The notes: generated by a model from the letters alone, not told the origin. A DNA stretch of 64,000 nt from Nomia melanderi (GCF_051020985.1 NC_134999.1:12033660-12097659); one strand, 5' to 3'. Positions 12,711 to 24,670 are shown, counted from the first letter of the stretch. Program-made: numbers and translations.

Positions 12711-12874
12711 CACAACCGCCACGGAAATCTTGAATTCATTCTTTCGTGGCAACGATAAATAAGATCAATTTCTATTAAAAATTTTCATCAGACGTTAGTC
12801 ATCTTAAATATTACAATTATTTCCAAGCAATTCAGAAGCATTAGTTATCAGTGATAGCCATGACACCCAACGTG
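12711..12874 (-). mobile_element. TTAA-flanked MITE, family pB-5, short copy
   Basis: A 164-bp element between TTAA at 12707-12710 and 12875-12878. The right end reads CCCAACGTG before TTAA. The inner right part (AAGCAATTCAGAAGC...) aligns with the corresponding part of copy 1 (AAGCAATTTGGAAGC at 2110-2124). It is shorter than copy 1 and probably internally deleted. Confidence 0.5.
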
Positions 12875-13189
12875 TTAAATACACATTCCATCCATTACGA
12901 AAACCTTGATGACTATGATACTTTATTTAAAACAAGATAATTGACTCCATTATTATCACAATTATAACTACAACTGATGTTTCTTCATTTTCGATTTACC
13001 CTATCATTTCTTCCATAAGAAAGTAATTAAACATTCTATAAAAACCAAATTCCACTGTTCCAACTATTTCAATATTCATTTCAACGCGTTTCAAAGAAAA
13101 TCCAGTCATCCTCCCCTGAATTATCCTTTCTGAAAACCACCCAGGCAAGCGTGAAACAAATGGCAAGCGTTCATTCAACGAAAAACTCC

Positions 13190-13830
13190 GTTAGCAGATC
13201 CTAGACGAAGAGATAGGTATCCAGAGCATTTTTCTCGATTTTTCCAGAATGAACGCGCCGTTCGCATTTCACTTTCGCAAGGACGATCATTATCGAGGGA
13301 CGAGCAGGTACACACACACAGGATTCGCGCGAAGACGCGCGCGCACAGTCGAACAATGAGGGCTCGTCTCGCGCTAGAACGAGCCGCAAAAACGAGAGGC
13401 TCCGTTGCTCAGGGGTAGCCATATGGCGTGAATTTGATTAATTGTACGCGCACCGCGTGGAACTTCACCTTCATTTGCAACGATACAAGACCGCCGGAAC
13501 GGTCTGGTTATTATTCGCGAGACGGACGGCCGGTTTCTCTCTCTCCTTCTCGCTCGCTTCTGCGAGACCGTCGATGATCAAGCCCGGTTATTTAATAATC
13601 ATGAGGATCGCGGATCGTTAGAGCGATTACTAGGAAAATGCGTTCGATACCGTCTGCCCGGCGCATTGTATGCTTAATTAACGGAAACCACCGAGGAGAT
13701 ACGCCATGCAAATTTCAGGAAGCTCGAACACGGAGCATCGAGGAACTACGGGCGAGGCGGTTTCCAATTTTGTTTGAATAATTTAGACAGGAGTGACTCG
13801 CGGCCGTGTTCTGGCGCCGATCAAATTGGT
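13190..13830. other. GC-rich island with CT tract
   Basis: CpG-rich DNA with a CT-rich tract at 13536-13560. The left flank (12890-13180) is A/C-biased and the right flank (13850-14200) is G/T-biased. No protein was recognised in any frame. Confidence 0.45.
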
Positions 13831-13860
13831 TTATTGCGATGAGCTTTAGAAGATCGAAAT

Positions 13861-14034
13861 TGAAGTTTCAAGAATACCAGATATTCGCTGGTAATTTCTC
13901 TGACTTAGCGAACTATGGTTATTATTGATTTTGTTTAGTTTTTGAAATTTCAAGAGTTGAGGCAATGAATTCTGTTGGGAATTTCTCTTACTTGGCGAAC
14001 TATGATGATTATTAATTTTGTTTGCTATTGATGA
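13861..14034 (+). repeat. Tandem duplication, unit about 85 bp
   Basis: The blocks at 13861-13946 and 13944-14034 align: GGTAATTTCTCTGACTTAGC at 13890 matches GGGAATTTCTCTTACTTGGC at 13977, followed in both by GAACTATG and a TTATTA/TTTTGTTT stretch. Two diverged copies, unit about 87 bp. No other copy was seen. Confidence 0.65.
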
Positions 14035-15555
14035 TAATTAAGTTTCATTCGACGTTAGTTAATTTAAAAAAGGAAAGGAACCTATGATTTTTAGTAATGA
14101 TCTCAATGATGTTTATATTGTTAAATCATTGATATGTTACATATGAAATTAATAATGTAATATTTGTGGAATTGGTGGTTTCATTTCTTTCGTTTTCTGT
14201 TCGAGTATGTTAGTAGCGGCGCACAATGTTTCTCATAACCAGTTATAATAAAGGATGAAGATAAGAATATCTCATGCACCCTCTGTTAAGTGCAGTGGCT
14301 GCCTTTAAGGAGAGGTCACTAGTTTAATTTCTTCGAATATACCATGCTTCACATGCAAACACCGAGACACTGGCTTTTTATTCATGTCGATGAGCATCGT
14401 GTGCACACATACAGGAATCCGCCGTATAATTTCTGTTATATTTTGCGTAACATAAAAAAATATCTTTGGGTATAATTAAAAAGGTGAATATATTTGATAC
14501 AGCGTTCTAGGTTCTCATTATAAGTTAAGTCTTTTTATATATTATTGTCATTATTACCGTTGATATTATTATTACGATTATTTCATTCAGATAAACAGTT
14601 TTCATTGTATTAATTATTTTGTTTCGTGAATAATATCACCTATCGCGTCGCAGACTGAAAACATTTATAATGAAATATGTGAAAACGAATTACATATAAT
14701 TACAGAAACTGGTTTACTTCCTGTTCGATTTAAAAGAAAAACACGTTTTACAGGCCATGAAATCCAACAATACGTTGTTTAACAATGACATAATAAACGA
14801 TTATATAATCGAGAAGATCCGATCGGTGAGACATGGAAACTTATTTTAAATGTCGCACTCCAGATTTCTTATTCCAGATGCGTTATCCGGGGGAACTCGT
14901 TTTCAGTTTCCTAGTCAGGTTTCTTATTCGAAGAAACTTGTTTTAAATTCCTCGGTTTAAGTTCCTTACTCCGGGGAATTCAGAACTTCGAATAACTTAG
15001 AATTTAATGTATTCTAAGTCCTCTGGCCGAGGCTCCATACTTCTAGAAACTATTCTCAGTCCCCTTATTTCACGTACGTTATTTTTGTTGTGCCGTTCCA
15101 CTAAGAAAATTCGTTATCAGCTTCACGTTTTATTCGTACGTAGTTCTCGGTGACACATAACATTCTTACAGTTACATTGTGTACCCTTTATCCTAGAAAA
15201 TGTCACTCCACGATATTTTCTGAATAATTTTGTACTTTACTATTATATTATTGTAAACAATTTATTGTAAATACCATAAAATATCTAATAGAATGATTAA
15301 AATAACATTGAACATTCGTTTGTGATGAATCATCACATTAATTTTTATCACAGTAACGATTGTTATTTTAAAGTAACTTTAAATTACTCTAAATATTATT
15401 AACTTTTCTACTGGCACTTTAAAAGGAAAACAAAACGAAACATCCAATAAGATATTACTCGTCAGATATGTAAATAAATACTTACGAAAAATGTGAAACA
15501 TAATAAACATGAAATACAATAAAATGTACTGTAAAATAACATATAAATCTGTAGA
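14035..15555. other. AT-rich spacer
   Basis: AT-rich, no gene. It includes a region of degenerate repeats at 14865-15065, listed separately. Confidence 0.45.
14865..15065 (+). repeat. Degenerate short tandem repeats, unit about 40-55 bp
   Basis: Phrases of the kind TTTCTTATTC-(gap)-AACTTGTTTTAAATTCC recur three to four times in diverged form (anchors near 14868, 14928, 14968). Old minisatellite; the exact unit is uncertain. Confidence 0.35.
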
Positions 15556-15559
15556 TGTT

Positions 15560-16010
15560 TATCAGCAACCTACAATGTTTTCATTCGGCGCGCCATTTTG
15601 ACCTAGGGCAACGTGCTCTAATCGCAAGATGGATGAACTTAGGATCATCCAGGTGTTTGCGCCGTGCATCGGTACACCCTTACCGTTTCCTTTGCTCTAT
15701 TACGTCGCCGAAGATTATCGAGGCAAGGGCCGATTTCGTTAAGGGTGGCTGGTCAGGCTGGCTGCGACTTGCACCCTTCGCGAGCTCGTGCCAAGCAGAT
15801 GTCTCATTGTCATGCTAAGGAATCACCCTTGTGCTACGTGTAACGTCTTTCGGCCTGTCGCCGTCGGTTTCTGCTTGTTTGAAATTATTTTTTTCCTCCT
15901 CTCCCCGTAAACCGCCAGGGGAGGCAAAGGGAGCTGCACCGGGTAACGTACACCGCGTAGAGGATTCTTGCACCCTGCTACCCCAGTCGATGTCCTCGCC
16001 TTGTGTACGC
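15560..16010. other. GC-rich island
   Basis: CpG-rich island flanked on the right (16010-16260) by T/G-rich DNA. A 100-codon + frame and two overlapping minus frames are open. None is recognisable, so no gene is called. Confidence 0.4.
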
Positions 16011-16014
16011 ACAT

Positions 16015-17165
16015 TACTCGTCAGATTTCGTAATCAGTTTACTCATACATTTTGTGCTTGTTGTGTATGCAAGTGTACAACGAATGACGTACGAAAACGT
16101 GGAACACATTCAATGGCATTGTTGTTTTGTTGAATTTTTTAATTATTAGAGTGGAGATTTATGTATTTGCAGTTTATGCAAGTGTTTTTTGACGAAACAT
16201 ATAGAGTAGTGTTTAGTGACATTTTTCTATTACATCTTTTTTATTGTAAATGATCTTTTTGGTATGTACAAATTTATTTTAGATATATGTAAATATATTA
16301 TATTTACTTACAATTAAGATTTTTTTATTTGTGTATTTTTCGTTGTTGTTAATAAAGAATTTTATCTACAAAATAAAGATTTTATCTACAAGATGGAATA
16401 TTCTATTAGTGAATTTAAGTAGGAATGGTAATTTATTAGTTAGAGGTTCCATTAGTTTAAACATAGAATTTGAGGTATGAGTATAGTTTATTCGTTGAAA
16501 TGTATTTATCATTCTAAATAATGTTTACAGAAGAAGACTGTAAGAGAAAACTGCTTACGGAAAGAAATCCTTATCTACCATGCAAGATCAGGAGATCTAA
16601 TCTTTATGCTATTGGTCTTGGTAGGTTTAATACAGAAAAGTTGGATGTTATCAGTGCTTCGTAATAAATTAAGATAAAGGTGCTCTGTGAGAATAATAAG
16701 ATAACCAAGTTTCTGAATTACTAGTTCCTGGAATACTTATTATTAGTCTTTCTCGGAAACATGTAGACTGTCATCTATAAGTCATCCCCTACTTACTTAG
16801 ATATTCCGCCGTTGGATAATGGTGATTAAAATGCTGGGCATTACCATAGTACACGGTGATAATTACAGTGTTATGAATTTTATCATTCATAATATTTTTA
16901 CACGAGAACTTAAAGGTTTTCGTAGCAATTTAGAAAATGATCTTTTAATTACAACATACAGATTATTAGGACAGTGTCCTTCAATTATAATATTTTTCCA
17001 AATATAATTATAATAATAGCAAAATAACAATAACAGAACCAAAAATAAATAATAAGATGAAATATTAGAAACAAAACAATTATGTTATACGTTAACAAAT
17101 AATTTATCAACGATAAATAAAACAACACCAAATTGAAAAGAGTACAAATTACAAATTAAACACAG
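16015..17165. other. AT-rich spacer
   Basis: AT-rich, first T/G-biased, then A-rich from about 16990. A short local duplication (ATTTTATCTACAA, near 16361 and 16379) is present. No gene or RNA was recognised. Confidence 0.45.
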
Positions 17166-17167
17166 TT

Positions 17168-17342
17168 TAATTCAACTCTTTTTCCTCCTTGAGTTTATCG
17201 TTCTCTTACAACGTAATTAGCTTTATAACAAAAAAGATATTTATATTTAATAATAAATATAATAAAAAAAGGAAATAACAAACAAATACTTGCATAGTAA
17301 TTTTTGCGAACGCATCATATGGCGATTATCGCTGTTAAGGGG
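17168..17342 (-). mobile_element. TTAA MITE, family pB-4, probable copy
   Basis: The right end, CGCTGTTAAGGGG, abuts TTAA at 17343-17346 and matches in reverse the left end seen at 33857 (CCCCTTAACGGC). The interior shares phrases such as CGTTCTCTTA with the copy at 47675-47848. The left boundary is uncertain. Confidence 0.4.
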
Positions 17343-17346
17343 TTAA

Positions 17347-17418
17347 GAAACATATTGTTCTAACGTTTTTAAAAATAAATGAGAAACAAATCACTCTAAC
17401 TGCTCGGTAGTTCTAGCG
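17347..17418 (+). mobile_element. Right-end fragment of MITE family pB-1
   Basis: Ends in CTGCTCGGTAGTTCTAGCG directly before TTAA 17419-17422, matching the right terminus of the complete pB-1 copies. Only about 70 bp remain between two other MITEs. Confidence 0.5.
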
Positions 17419-17422
17419 TTAA

Positions 17423-17657
17423 CCCTTTACACTCGAGAGGTGACTCTCAGTGGTCATTTGATTCGATATAACAAAATTACAAAGTGTTATACATAATAGT
17501 AAGTTCCGTATAATGCATCGGTGTGTAATATTTATATAAAATAGCTTTGTTTCTTAATTTACGTATGTTTTCTCATAAGTTCGTTTCCAACAATATTGTT
17601 TACGTCTCATAGGAAAGTGTCGAATGTTTCTAATGAAAAGCTTTCGAGTGCAAAATG
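17423..17657 (+). mobile_element. TTAA-flanked MITE, family pB-2, complete
   Basis: A 235-bp element between TTAA 17419-17422 and 17658-17661. The left end is CCCTTTACACTCGAGAGG. The right end read on minus is CATTTTGCACTCGAAAG, giving inverted repeats of about 16 bp around a CTCGA core. The interior is AT-rich without a coding frame. The left TTAA is shared with the pB-1 fragment, so insertion next to an existing TTAA is likely. Confidence 0.65.
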
Positions 17658-17769
17658 TTAACTTATCATTTCAACCGGCAGTAATGCTGCCAAAGCTTAA
17701 GCCTTAAGCCTTCTACCCCGACCAGCATAAATCATTACTAGAATTCTGCAATTCCATTATTATCGCGTT

Positions 17770-18400
17770 TCAAATTTCGAGGTTAAAGATCGACGCAAGT
17801 CAGCGATCGATCCCGAAGGCAAACATCATCGGTCCGGTGCAACCGTCGTTTGTTAGCCCTTCACAGCGGTCCGCAGCCGCAAATTTCCAACCCCCTGAAT
17901 GCGAGCCGAATTCGCGGGACAATGGTCTCGTGCCTTTGCCTTTTGATTTCACTCCCCCTCTTCCTTGTGTCCTGCAGTCGCCTGCAGGTCTTCGAACTCG
18001 AAAAATACTTTCCTCGGCTCCTTGACAGAGACGATCACGAATAAAAATCGCCGCAGCTGCGCCCGCTCTTTGTATTTCACGGCACGGGCCTAGACGCTAG
18101 ACTTTTGTTGTTACCTTAAGGCTTTGTCGTGGCCTCCGGCTACCGTCGCACGACTGACTTTCGATCGATAAAGGATCAACGCAACGGGGCCCTCTCGGCG
18201 AACACGGCCGAGGAGCCGATTCGCCGCGGAAACGCGATACCCCGAACGCCGATTTTTATTCACCCGGGACGCCACCAGAATTTTTGCCACGTTTCGCTTC
18301 GTGCCGGTTGAACGGGGATGGTCGTCGACGATCTGATAATTCGAATCCTTTCCCTGGGATTTATCGTCTTACATTGTCGCCGGTGGATCTTAAATGTAAT
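17770..18400. other. GC-rich island
   Basis: CpG-rich. It includes a pyrimidine tract ending in CCTGCAG (17950-17981) followed by a frame reading RLQVFELEKYFPRLL..., which stops at 18042. A likeness to the first helix of homeodomains was considered and rejected because the frame ends before the rest of the domain. No gene is called. Confidence 0.4.
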
Positions 18401-19440
18401 TTTACGGAGACATTGTTCGGGCATAATGATACATTGAGGATACTGAGCGAATGTATCATTCTGTTCGTTGTTTGAATTTGTAATTACTCGAAGGAAATGA
18501 AATGTTGTTTTTCACATTGCAAAAAGCGATGATTTGCATGAATAATGAAAATATGAAAATTAAATGTGGATTTATAGTCGGTTTTTAATGAACTTTTATG
18601 ATTTTTATAAATTGTAAACACATCGGTATTCTAAATGTAATTAGTACAATTAAATAAATGATTCTTTTTACGCGTAAGGTAGCACTTAATTTTCAATTAT
18701 ATAAGGTAATATATTTGTGTAATGATTCAATTAAGTTACTGAGATTAATAATTGATGTTCGGTAAATATACGTTATTGAGTAACCTTCGATTGTGCTCGA
18801 TATTTGACAAATCGTGATTTGAATGTAAGAACTGGTTTAAGGATCATTTAACCCTAATTTCCCTTTTTAATAGTTTCCTTTCTTTTAGCTGAAGGCAACC
18901 ATGCGAGTAATAGTCTGTTAGTTTCCACTTATGTTCATTAAAGCTTGCGTACTACTTCGACCGCAAGACGCTATTAAATTTTGACGATCAATTATCTCTT
19001 ACGCAGATCAAGTGGAAAAATTCGCTAATATTCCCTCTTAATGGATCTTGTGTAATGGTATGACTGAAAACCACTCTATAAAGAAACATTAATATTAAAC
19101 TGGAAATGAAATTACTTAATAAAGAACATTAAATGGTTACTATATAAATTTGCGATCAAAGCCAATTACTTACACGTCTGCCTAATATTCGCCATTTCTA
19201 CTTACAACAAACATCAACAATACCGTACCATAAGATACACAAAGATCAACCTTCCAACACACTTATCAAATTACGACATACAGAAGGGATTAAACGACAC
19301 TAAAATATTTACAAATATTAATAAAAATTATTAGAACTTTCAAACAACTACGTTGCAAATATTAGCAAACATGAACACAATAAAAGGTAACCTTTTTATT
19401 AGAAACTACTAATATATTTCATACCCATAAAAACTATAGA
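18401..19440. other. AT-rich spacer
   Basis: AT-rich; A/C-biased towards the right end (19160-19440). Nothing recognisable. Confidence 0.45.
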
Positions 19441-19701
19441 ATCACACATAGGAAATATTCAAATTCAAATTTCCTCCAAGAGATTCCCAAATTATCTTCA
19501 CTGCAGGGGGACTTTCATTTCCAAAACTACCTCTTTCAATACCACTAATATTTCACAAAGATAAAAACCACAATCATACACAAAAAAATTCGAATTCAAG
19601 CTTCTTTCAGAAAGTCTCAAAATTTTGTTCACTTCCAGAACCACCCCTTTCGTATTCGCACCGCGAATTCCGTTCCCCGCGCGGCCAACAGCAAATTCCA
19701 A
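19440..19701 (+). repeat. Tandem duplication, unit about 118 bp
   Basis: Two diverged copies: TTCAAATTTCCTCC...ATCTTCACTGCAG and TTCAAGCTTCTTTC...TTGTTCACTTCCAG. Each ends in an acceptor-like CAG. The second copy is followed by the candidate exon 19639-19701. Confidence 0.4.
19639..19701 (+). other. Candidate internal exon (63 nt)
   Basis: The acceptor-like TTGTTCACTTCCAG ends at 19638. The following 63 nt (21 codons) are GC-richer than the surroundings, are open in all three frames and stop before a consensus donor GTAAGTA at 19702. In frame 1 the translation begins NHPFRIRTANSV. The length is a multiple of three. The translation was not recognised and no partner exon is visible. Confidence 0.2.
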
Positions 19702-20039
19702 GTAAGTACTGTAAAAGGGATCTCTCGCTATTTGTTTACAATTTTGATTGATTACGTGTAAAAGTATCGACTAGCAAATTAATATCGAAAACGAAGTAAG
19801 AAAGAATGAAAGCTAATCAGTAGACTGCGAATCTTTATGCAAATTCAATTTTTCAAGAACGTAATCAGAAGGGAATTACAATCGAAAATCGTTTTTTCTA
19901 AAAAATCTCATGAAAACCACTAAACTTCAGATATTCTATGTATCTTTTTGTGCCGTATGCATTCTGTGCAATTCTGCACTTCCAAATTTCACATAAATGC
20001 ATTAAAATCCGCAGTCTACTAATCAGTTAGATTCGCATT

Positions 20040-20500
20040 CCTTTCGATGTTCTTGTCGTGAAGAACACGGAGAGTACCTTACGGTATTCGTAAACGGCCA
20101 GGTGCCGCGTCCTCTCCTTCGGTGCAGTCACCACCTATGGAAGCAAATTTCCAACGTATCGAGGTCGTCGCCGTCAGACGGTGCTTTGCCCCGCGCCGAT
20201 CCCTCCCCTTTCGAGAAACGGTTCGCGGGGATACCCCACCGTTTTCCTTTTCATTCCGCCTCTTCTCTTTCATTCCGGCCCACTTCTTGCGCCACCGAAA
20301 TAGTATTACGTTAGACGATAGACGGCAGTCGATCGCCAGGTGTCCGAGTACCCTGCGCGCTACCCCCTGATACGCAGGTGTGCCGGCACGCGTTCTCGGC
20401 GCTTCTCGCTTCTGCAAACGTCTTACAGACGATCTTCGTCTTTGTTCGTGTGGATCCTCGAACGCGAGAAACCTGGCTGCACTCGTGCATTCAACGATGG
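20040..20500. other. GC-rich island with strand-skew flip
   Basis: CpG-rich, with overlapping open frames on both strands. The left neighbourhood (19160-19640) is A/C-biased. The right (20500-20760) is G/T-biased. Probable regulatory or initiation region by inference. Confidence 0.4.
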
Positions 20501-21039
20501 TAGCAGCTAACAGTTTGGTTGCCTTGGGTTTGATGAGATTTTGGGTTTGAAGATCACGAGATGATCAGTTCACGTTTAGAGTATGTCCACGGATTCGTTG
20601 TAGTTTGATGTTTTATGGTGTTTGATGCGAATGATGGAGAGCTGAGGTTATAAGGGATGTTCGTAGCTGTACGAGATTGTTAATGTTTGTTGTAAGTTGA
20701 AACAAGGAGTATTAGGATGACCTAGCAATAATTCGATGATAGGTGTGTTTGATGAGTTTTCAATTTTCTTTAATAAATATAACAATTTTACTTTACGTTC
20801 GATGTTTATCTTATAAGAAAATACGGGTCGAATGTTTTTCAATAGAATTTACAGAGGATAAAGAGGATAAATATTCTTCATTAATATTAAACCGAGTTCC
20901 TTGTAATACCTCAACCCCTCCATCATAAACTAAATATTTTGTACTTCATATTTCAGTTAATTAATTCATTCATTATCAAGTGATTAATTTTAAAACATGG
21001 AATCTTCTCTATTACCAGATTTTGCACGAAGTGTTGCGT

Positions 21040-21450
21040 CCATTCACACAGTCTACAGGCATAAATCACAAAGAGGAGAGTGCAGTTTTTCGATTCCGTC
21101 CAGCAGAGTGACCGGTTGTGAATTTTTCGTGGGTTCATGAACGCTGTTTACAACAGCTTGATAACGAACGACGACCGTTGTCGGGCATCAGGAATCACCG
21201 GAGTGACAGCTTTCCGCTGTGTGATCCGAAGGTCCCCATCTTGAAGAGCAACCGTCTTGAACATAAGGTGCTCGTTCTGCGCGGCACGGTGACGCGTGTG
21301 CGAGGTGCATATGCCTTGCAGCATAAATGCACGAAGGGCATGTGCCAAATGTTCTTTAATTAGCGGGTCCTGTTCTTGCCCGTTCTCTTGTTCGCGGATC
21401 AAGATGGCGCCCTACTGCGCGCGGGAGTTCTCTCGTACGCTGTCAACGAC
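21040..21450. other. GC-rich island with shared 17-mer
   Basis: CpG-rich. It contains CCGTCTTGAACATAAGG at 21252-21268, which recurs exactly in the next island at 22093. Frames are open on both strands (81 and 84 codons) but neither is recognisable. Confidence 0.4.
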
Positions 21451-21889
21451 TTCTCAGAAGATTTTGTAATCTTTCTTACTGATACACTTTCTTATCGATT
21501 AAATATTTTCAATAAAGAACGAAGTAAATATTGAAATTGAAACTGGAAAGACGAACAATTATATCAATAATCCGACCAAGGTATTGAACAATACACCGAT
21601 AAAACGTATTGAATAGTATTAAAAATATTGAAGAATTCATTTTACATAAATTCACATTTCCATAGTAAAAAACTGCAGACACAAGATAAAGCTACGTTTC
21701 ATTTCTTACGTTAACACCTGCACTAGTTTCCGGACGATCCAAGAACATCGAAATTAACAATAATTCTACACGCACAAAATCGATCGCAATTCCCAAGACG
21801 GAATAAGAAACAACACCATACCTATGGAGTCTATTTGTAATTTACAATGGAAAAGACAGTTCAGCAACGAAGCATAGGGAAGAAGGAGA

Positions 21890-22350
21890 CAAACGCGTCT
21901 AACGTTTCGATCGTTAGGTAAAACAGCCCCCGCCGACGCGCAACGGCGCGCGATCCGGCAATAACGTAATAACAAGGCGTAAGGGAGGAAAAGTAGCGTC
22001 GCACCGGCTGCAATTTAGCCGGCGGGGCGTACAATGGGGGACGAGTGGCTGCTTCACGTTCAACAATTCGGCTTTTCTTCCACCGGGAACAGCCGTCTTG
22101 AACATAAGGCGGCGGTCACTCGTTTCCTAGCTCCCTATTCAACGTCGGGGTGCACGCGAGTGCGTCGCGAGGCGGTGGCATAAGGCGCTCGCGCGCGTGC
22201 TGTACGCGTGCCAACCCCGGCCAGATGACTTCTAATTGAATTATCGTAATCACCGAACGAAAATTTCGGGCTGGTATTGTCTTGGTCGGCGGACCACGGC
22301 CGAGGCGACCGGTTATTAGCGTAACGGCGACGGTTGATGAATTTTTATCG
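21890..22350. other. GC-rich island with shared 17-mer
   Basis: Dense CpG (GCGCTCGCGCGCGTGC near 22186). It carries the second copy of CCGTCTTGAACATAAGG at 22093-22109. The left flank (21700-21890) is A/C-biased and the right flank (22350-22640) is strongly G/T-biased, with a repeated TTCTGGAATTA at about 22394 and 22412. Confidence 0.4.
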
Positions 22351-23457
22351 CACCCCTTGAGTTGTTCTTCGAGGGTTTCTGTGAAGGGTGAGTTCTGGAA
22401 TTAACGACTGGATTCTGGAATTAGTCACGGGTTGGTTCTTGTTTGTGAGATTGGCAGATGGTCTTTGGAGATTTTTGTTTGATTCGGTGAGTTAACCTTT
22501 TTTATGTGGCAATTATTCTGGCGGGGGTGGTTTTGGTTAGATTGAGAAATATTGTTAGGGGAAATTTGTTAGTGGGATTTGGAGTCAAATTATGACGCGA
22601 GTGAATAGTGATGTACATTGAAGGTTTAGTTGGTTTTTTTAAAAATATTTATGGTTAATTGGATTATTTGATGAAGTTTCTTTCTCTTTTTGAAATGTAT
22701 GGGAGTTATTGTAGTGAGCATAGTTTTGAACTAGTTGAGGGATGTTACAAGAAACAAATTTTTAAATGGTTTCGGAAGTGTAATTATGAGAGAATTAAAG
22801 AATTTTGTAAGTTAAAGTTAAATTGTAATAAATATGTCCAATTGAAATAAACTGGCAGATATAAATGCATTGACGTAATTGAATTTCTAATACCTGGATA
22901 GTGTACTATTTAAATTCAATGATAGTTTAGTAAAGTTAATAGTGAACTAGAATGTCCGAGAAATGATAAAACGATAAAAGATAGGGGCCTAGAGGAGGAA
23001 AAAGGAAGTTATTTATGACTCAACCTTACGTACGTGTATTATCGTTGTCAAATATTTAAATATCCACCCGCAGCGAGAGAATGTACAATATACTCCTTCA
23101 TGAATAGAACGTTAGTATTTGCTTATTGAAAGGATAAAATGTTACATGCGATAAAAAACGTAGCACAATCCTGATGAAGGTAAAAATTAATTATATTTGC
23201 CTTACATCATAAAAGACTATTCAAAATCCGATAAATTCAATTCTATGATATAAATCTAACTCACAAAAATAATTCCTAATCCAATTAACCAACAAGAGTG
23301 TCACTCTTATAATCGATAATTGAATAATCTTCTATTAATATATTCCTAGTACACGATTTACTGACACCAAATATAATTTTTCACATTGTAATTAGGTATA
23401 TTACATTACGATAATATTATAATTATAATTAATAATGAAAAATTTGTTTTCTCGTAG

Positions 23458-23489
23458 GTGCATTTGGAAAAATAATTGTCCCCCATGGT
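23458..23489 (+). other. Candidate microexon (32 nt)
   Basis: The acceptor-like TTGTTTTCTCGTAG ends at 23457 after an AT-rich stretch with possible branch sites. The 32 nt to 23489 are followed by a perfect GTAAGT donor at 23490. One frame reads AFGKIIVPHG and another CIWKNNCPPW. Close pairing of a good acceptor and an ideal donor is suggestive but could be chance. Confidence 0.15.
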
Positions 23490-23747
23490 GTAAGTACCGA
23501 TTACATTATTCAAAGACGTTTAAGACGGAGGAACATGACGAAGCTCGCGCATACTTGCATACGAACTAATAAGAACGCTCTGTCGGAGGAAAGGCTGTCC
23601 GAAAAACGCTCTGTAATTATGCTGTTCGTGTCGATATGCTGCGTGACTTGAGGTTACCCGGTGGCATCACAAAACGTTCTTTGTAATGCACACGTACTCT
23701 GGAAATGCCATCTTATCACGAACAGGGAGACCACCTCGTCGCATTTT

Positions 23748-23780
23748 GTCTATATATATATATAGACACACACACACATA
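23748..23780. repeat. Palindromic TA tract followed by AC repeat
   Basis: GTC-(TA)7-GAC at 23748-23767 is a perfect 20-bp palindrome and runs into ACACACACACACA. Compound dinucleotide microsatellite. Confidence 0.8.
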
Positions 23781-24332
23781 TTGATTCGAGCAGCCATAAA
23801 ACGGTCCAATGTCTTTTACGATTATAATAACTATTAGTATGCACACAAATCTGCGTTTGCATCAAACTCGAATGCGAAAATTGTACTAAATATACAAAAG
23901 ACAATGATTAAATAATATTTTTCACTGGAACGACCAATAAACTTATTCACACGCAAACATAATACATAAATTTCGTTGGGAAATATTGCAGAATAACGTG
24001 GTGGTTCCTGTTTTCACGGAACGAGTTATGTGTAATCCCCACGATCATAAAATTCCTCTGAATATTTTCCTAAAATATACAAATACCTATACCTGTTGTA
24101 CTAAATTTATTCCAAACACTGAACAAAATTTCACGAGTATACACTTTTTATAATCTTACACGTGTTTCATGGAAAAACGAAGCTCATTTAAATTCTTCAA
24201 GCCGAAATTTCACTTAATTCATAAAAACAGTAGGAATATTCTATTATTTCCAAATTTATCCGAATGAAACATACAAAACAGAGCTTTTAATGCTCACCAT
24301 CAGTAAAACAGTTAATAAAAATAATCTAAATG

Positions 24333-24425
24333 AAAATATAGGTACACTGATTTGTTAAATTTGATGTACCTACATCCTATACCTTAATTTCTTTAAATAT
24401 TAAGTCTAAATTACTACCTCTTCTT
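24333..24425 (+). repeat. Dispersed repeat flanking a pB-3 MITE
   Basis: The sequence from AAAATATAGGTACA to TTACTACC aligns with 40602-40682. In both places a pB-3 element follows immediately. The inner phrase AAATTTGATGTACCTA also occurs near 26509. It shows that the MITE sits in, or moved with, a larger repeat. Confidence 0.6.
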
Positions 24426-24429
24426 TTAA

Positions 24430-24670
24430 CCCCTTGTCCTTCAATATCGTGTCAGACTCGCGGTGAAAATTTCAAGTAGAATTTAATAAACATAAATATT
24501 ATTCAATTTGTTTGAGTATAAATCACGTGTTATTCCTCTATCGTCAATAATCATACCTCAGAGCACACGTTGACGGAAAATGAGACTGGAATTTTTTCTA
24601 ATTTCCATGAACTGTCAATAACAAAGTAGTTAGATCGATTACAGTTCAAAAAAGATCATAGGGAAAGGGG
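24430..24670 (+). mobile_element. TTAA MITE, family pB-3, copy A
   Basis: 241 bp. The left TTAA is at 24426-24429 and the right site is decayed to TTGA (24671-24674). The left end CCCCTTGTCCTTCA and right end ATAGGGAAAGGGG are inverted relatives. The interior motif GTGTCAGACTCGCGG is shared with the other pB-3 copies. Non-coding. Confidence 0.65.

Larger units (their letters stand above)
22351..24330. other. AT-rich spacer
   Basis: G/T-rich to about 22650, then AT-rich. A weak GC patch lies at 23500-23720. It includes the candidate microexon at 23458 and a palindromic TA tract at 23748. No gene was recognised. Confidence 0.45.

Noticed and set aside
17981..18044. RLQVFELEKYF resembling homeodomain helix 1 after an acceptor-like CTGCAG
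   Set aside because: The frame ends at 18042, before helices 2 and 3. The likeness covers only about eight residues and no downstream exon was found.
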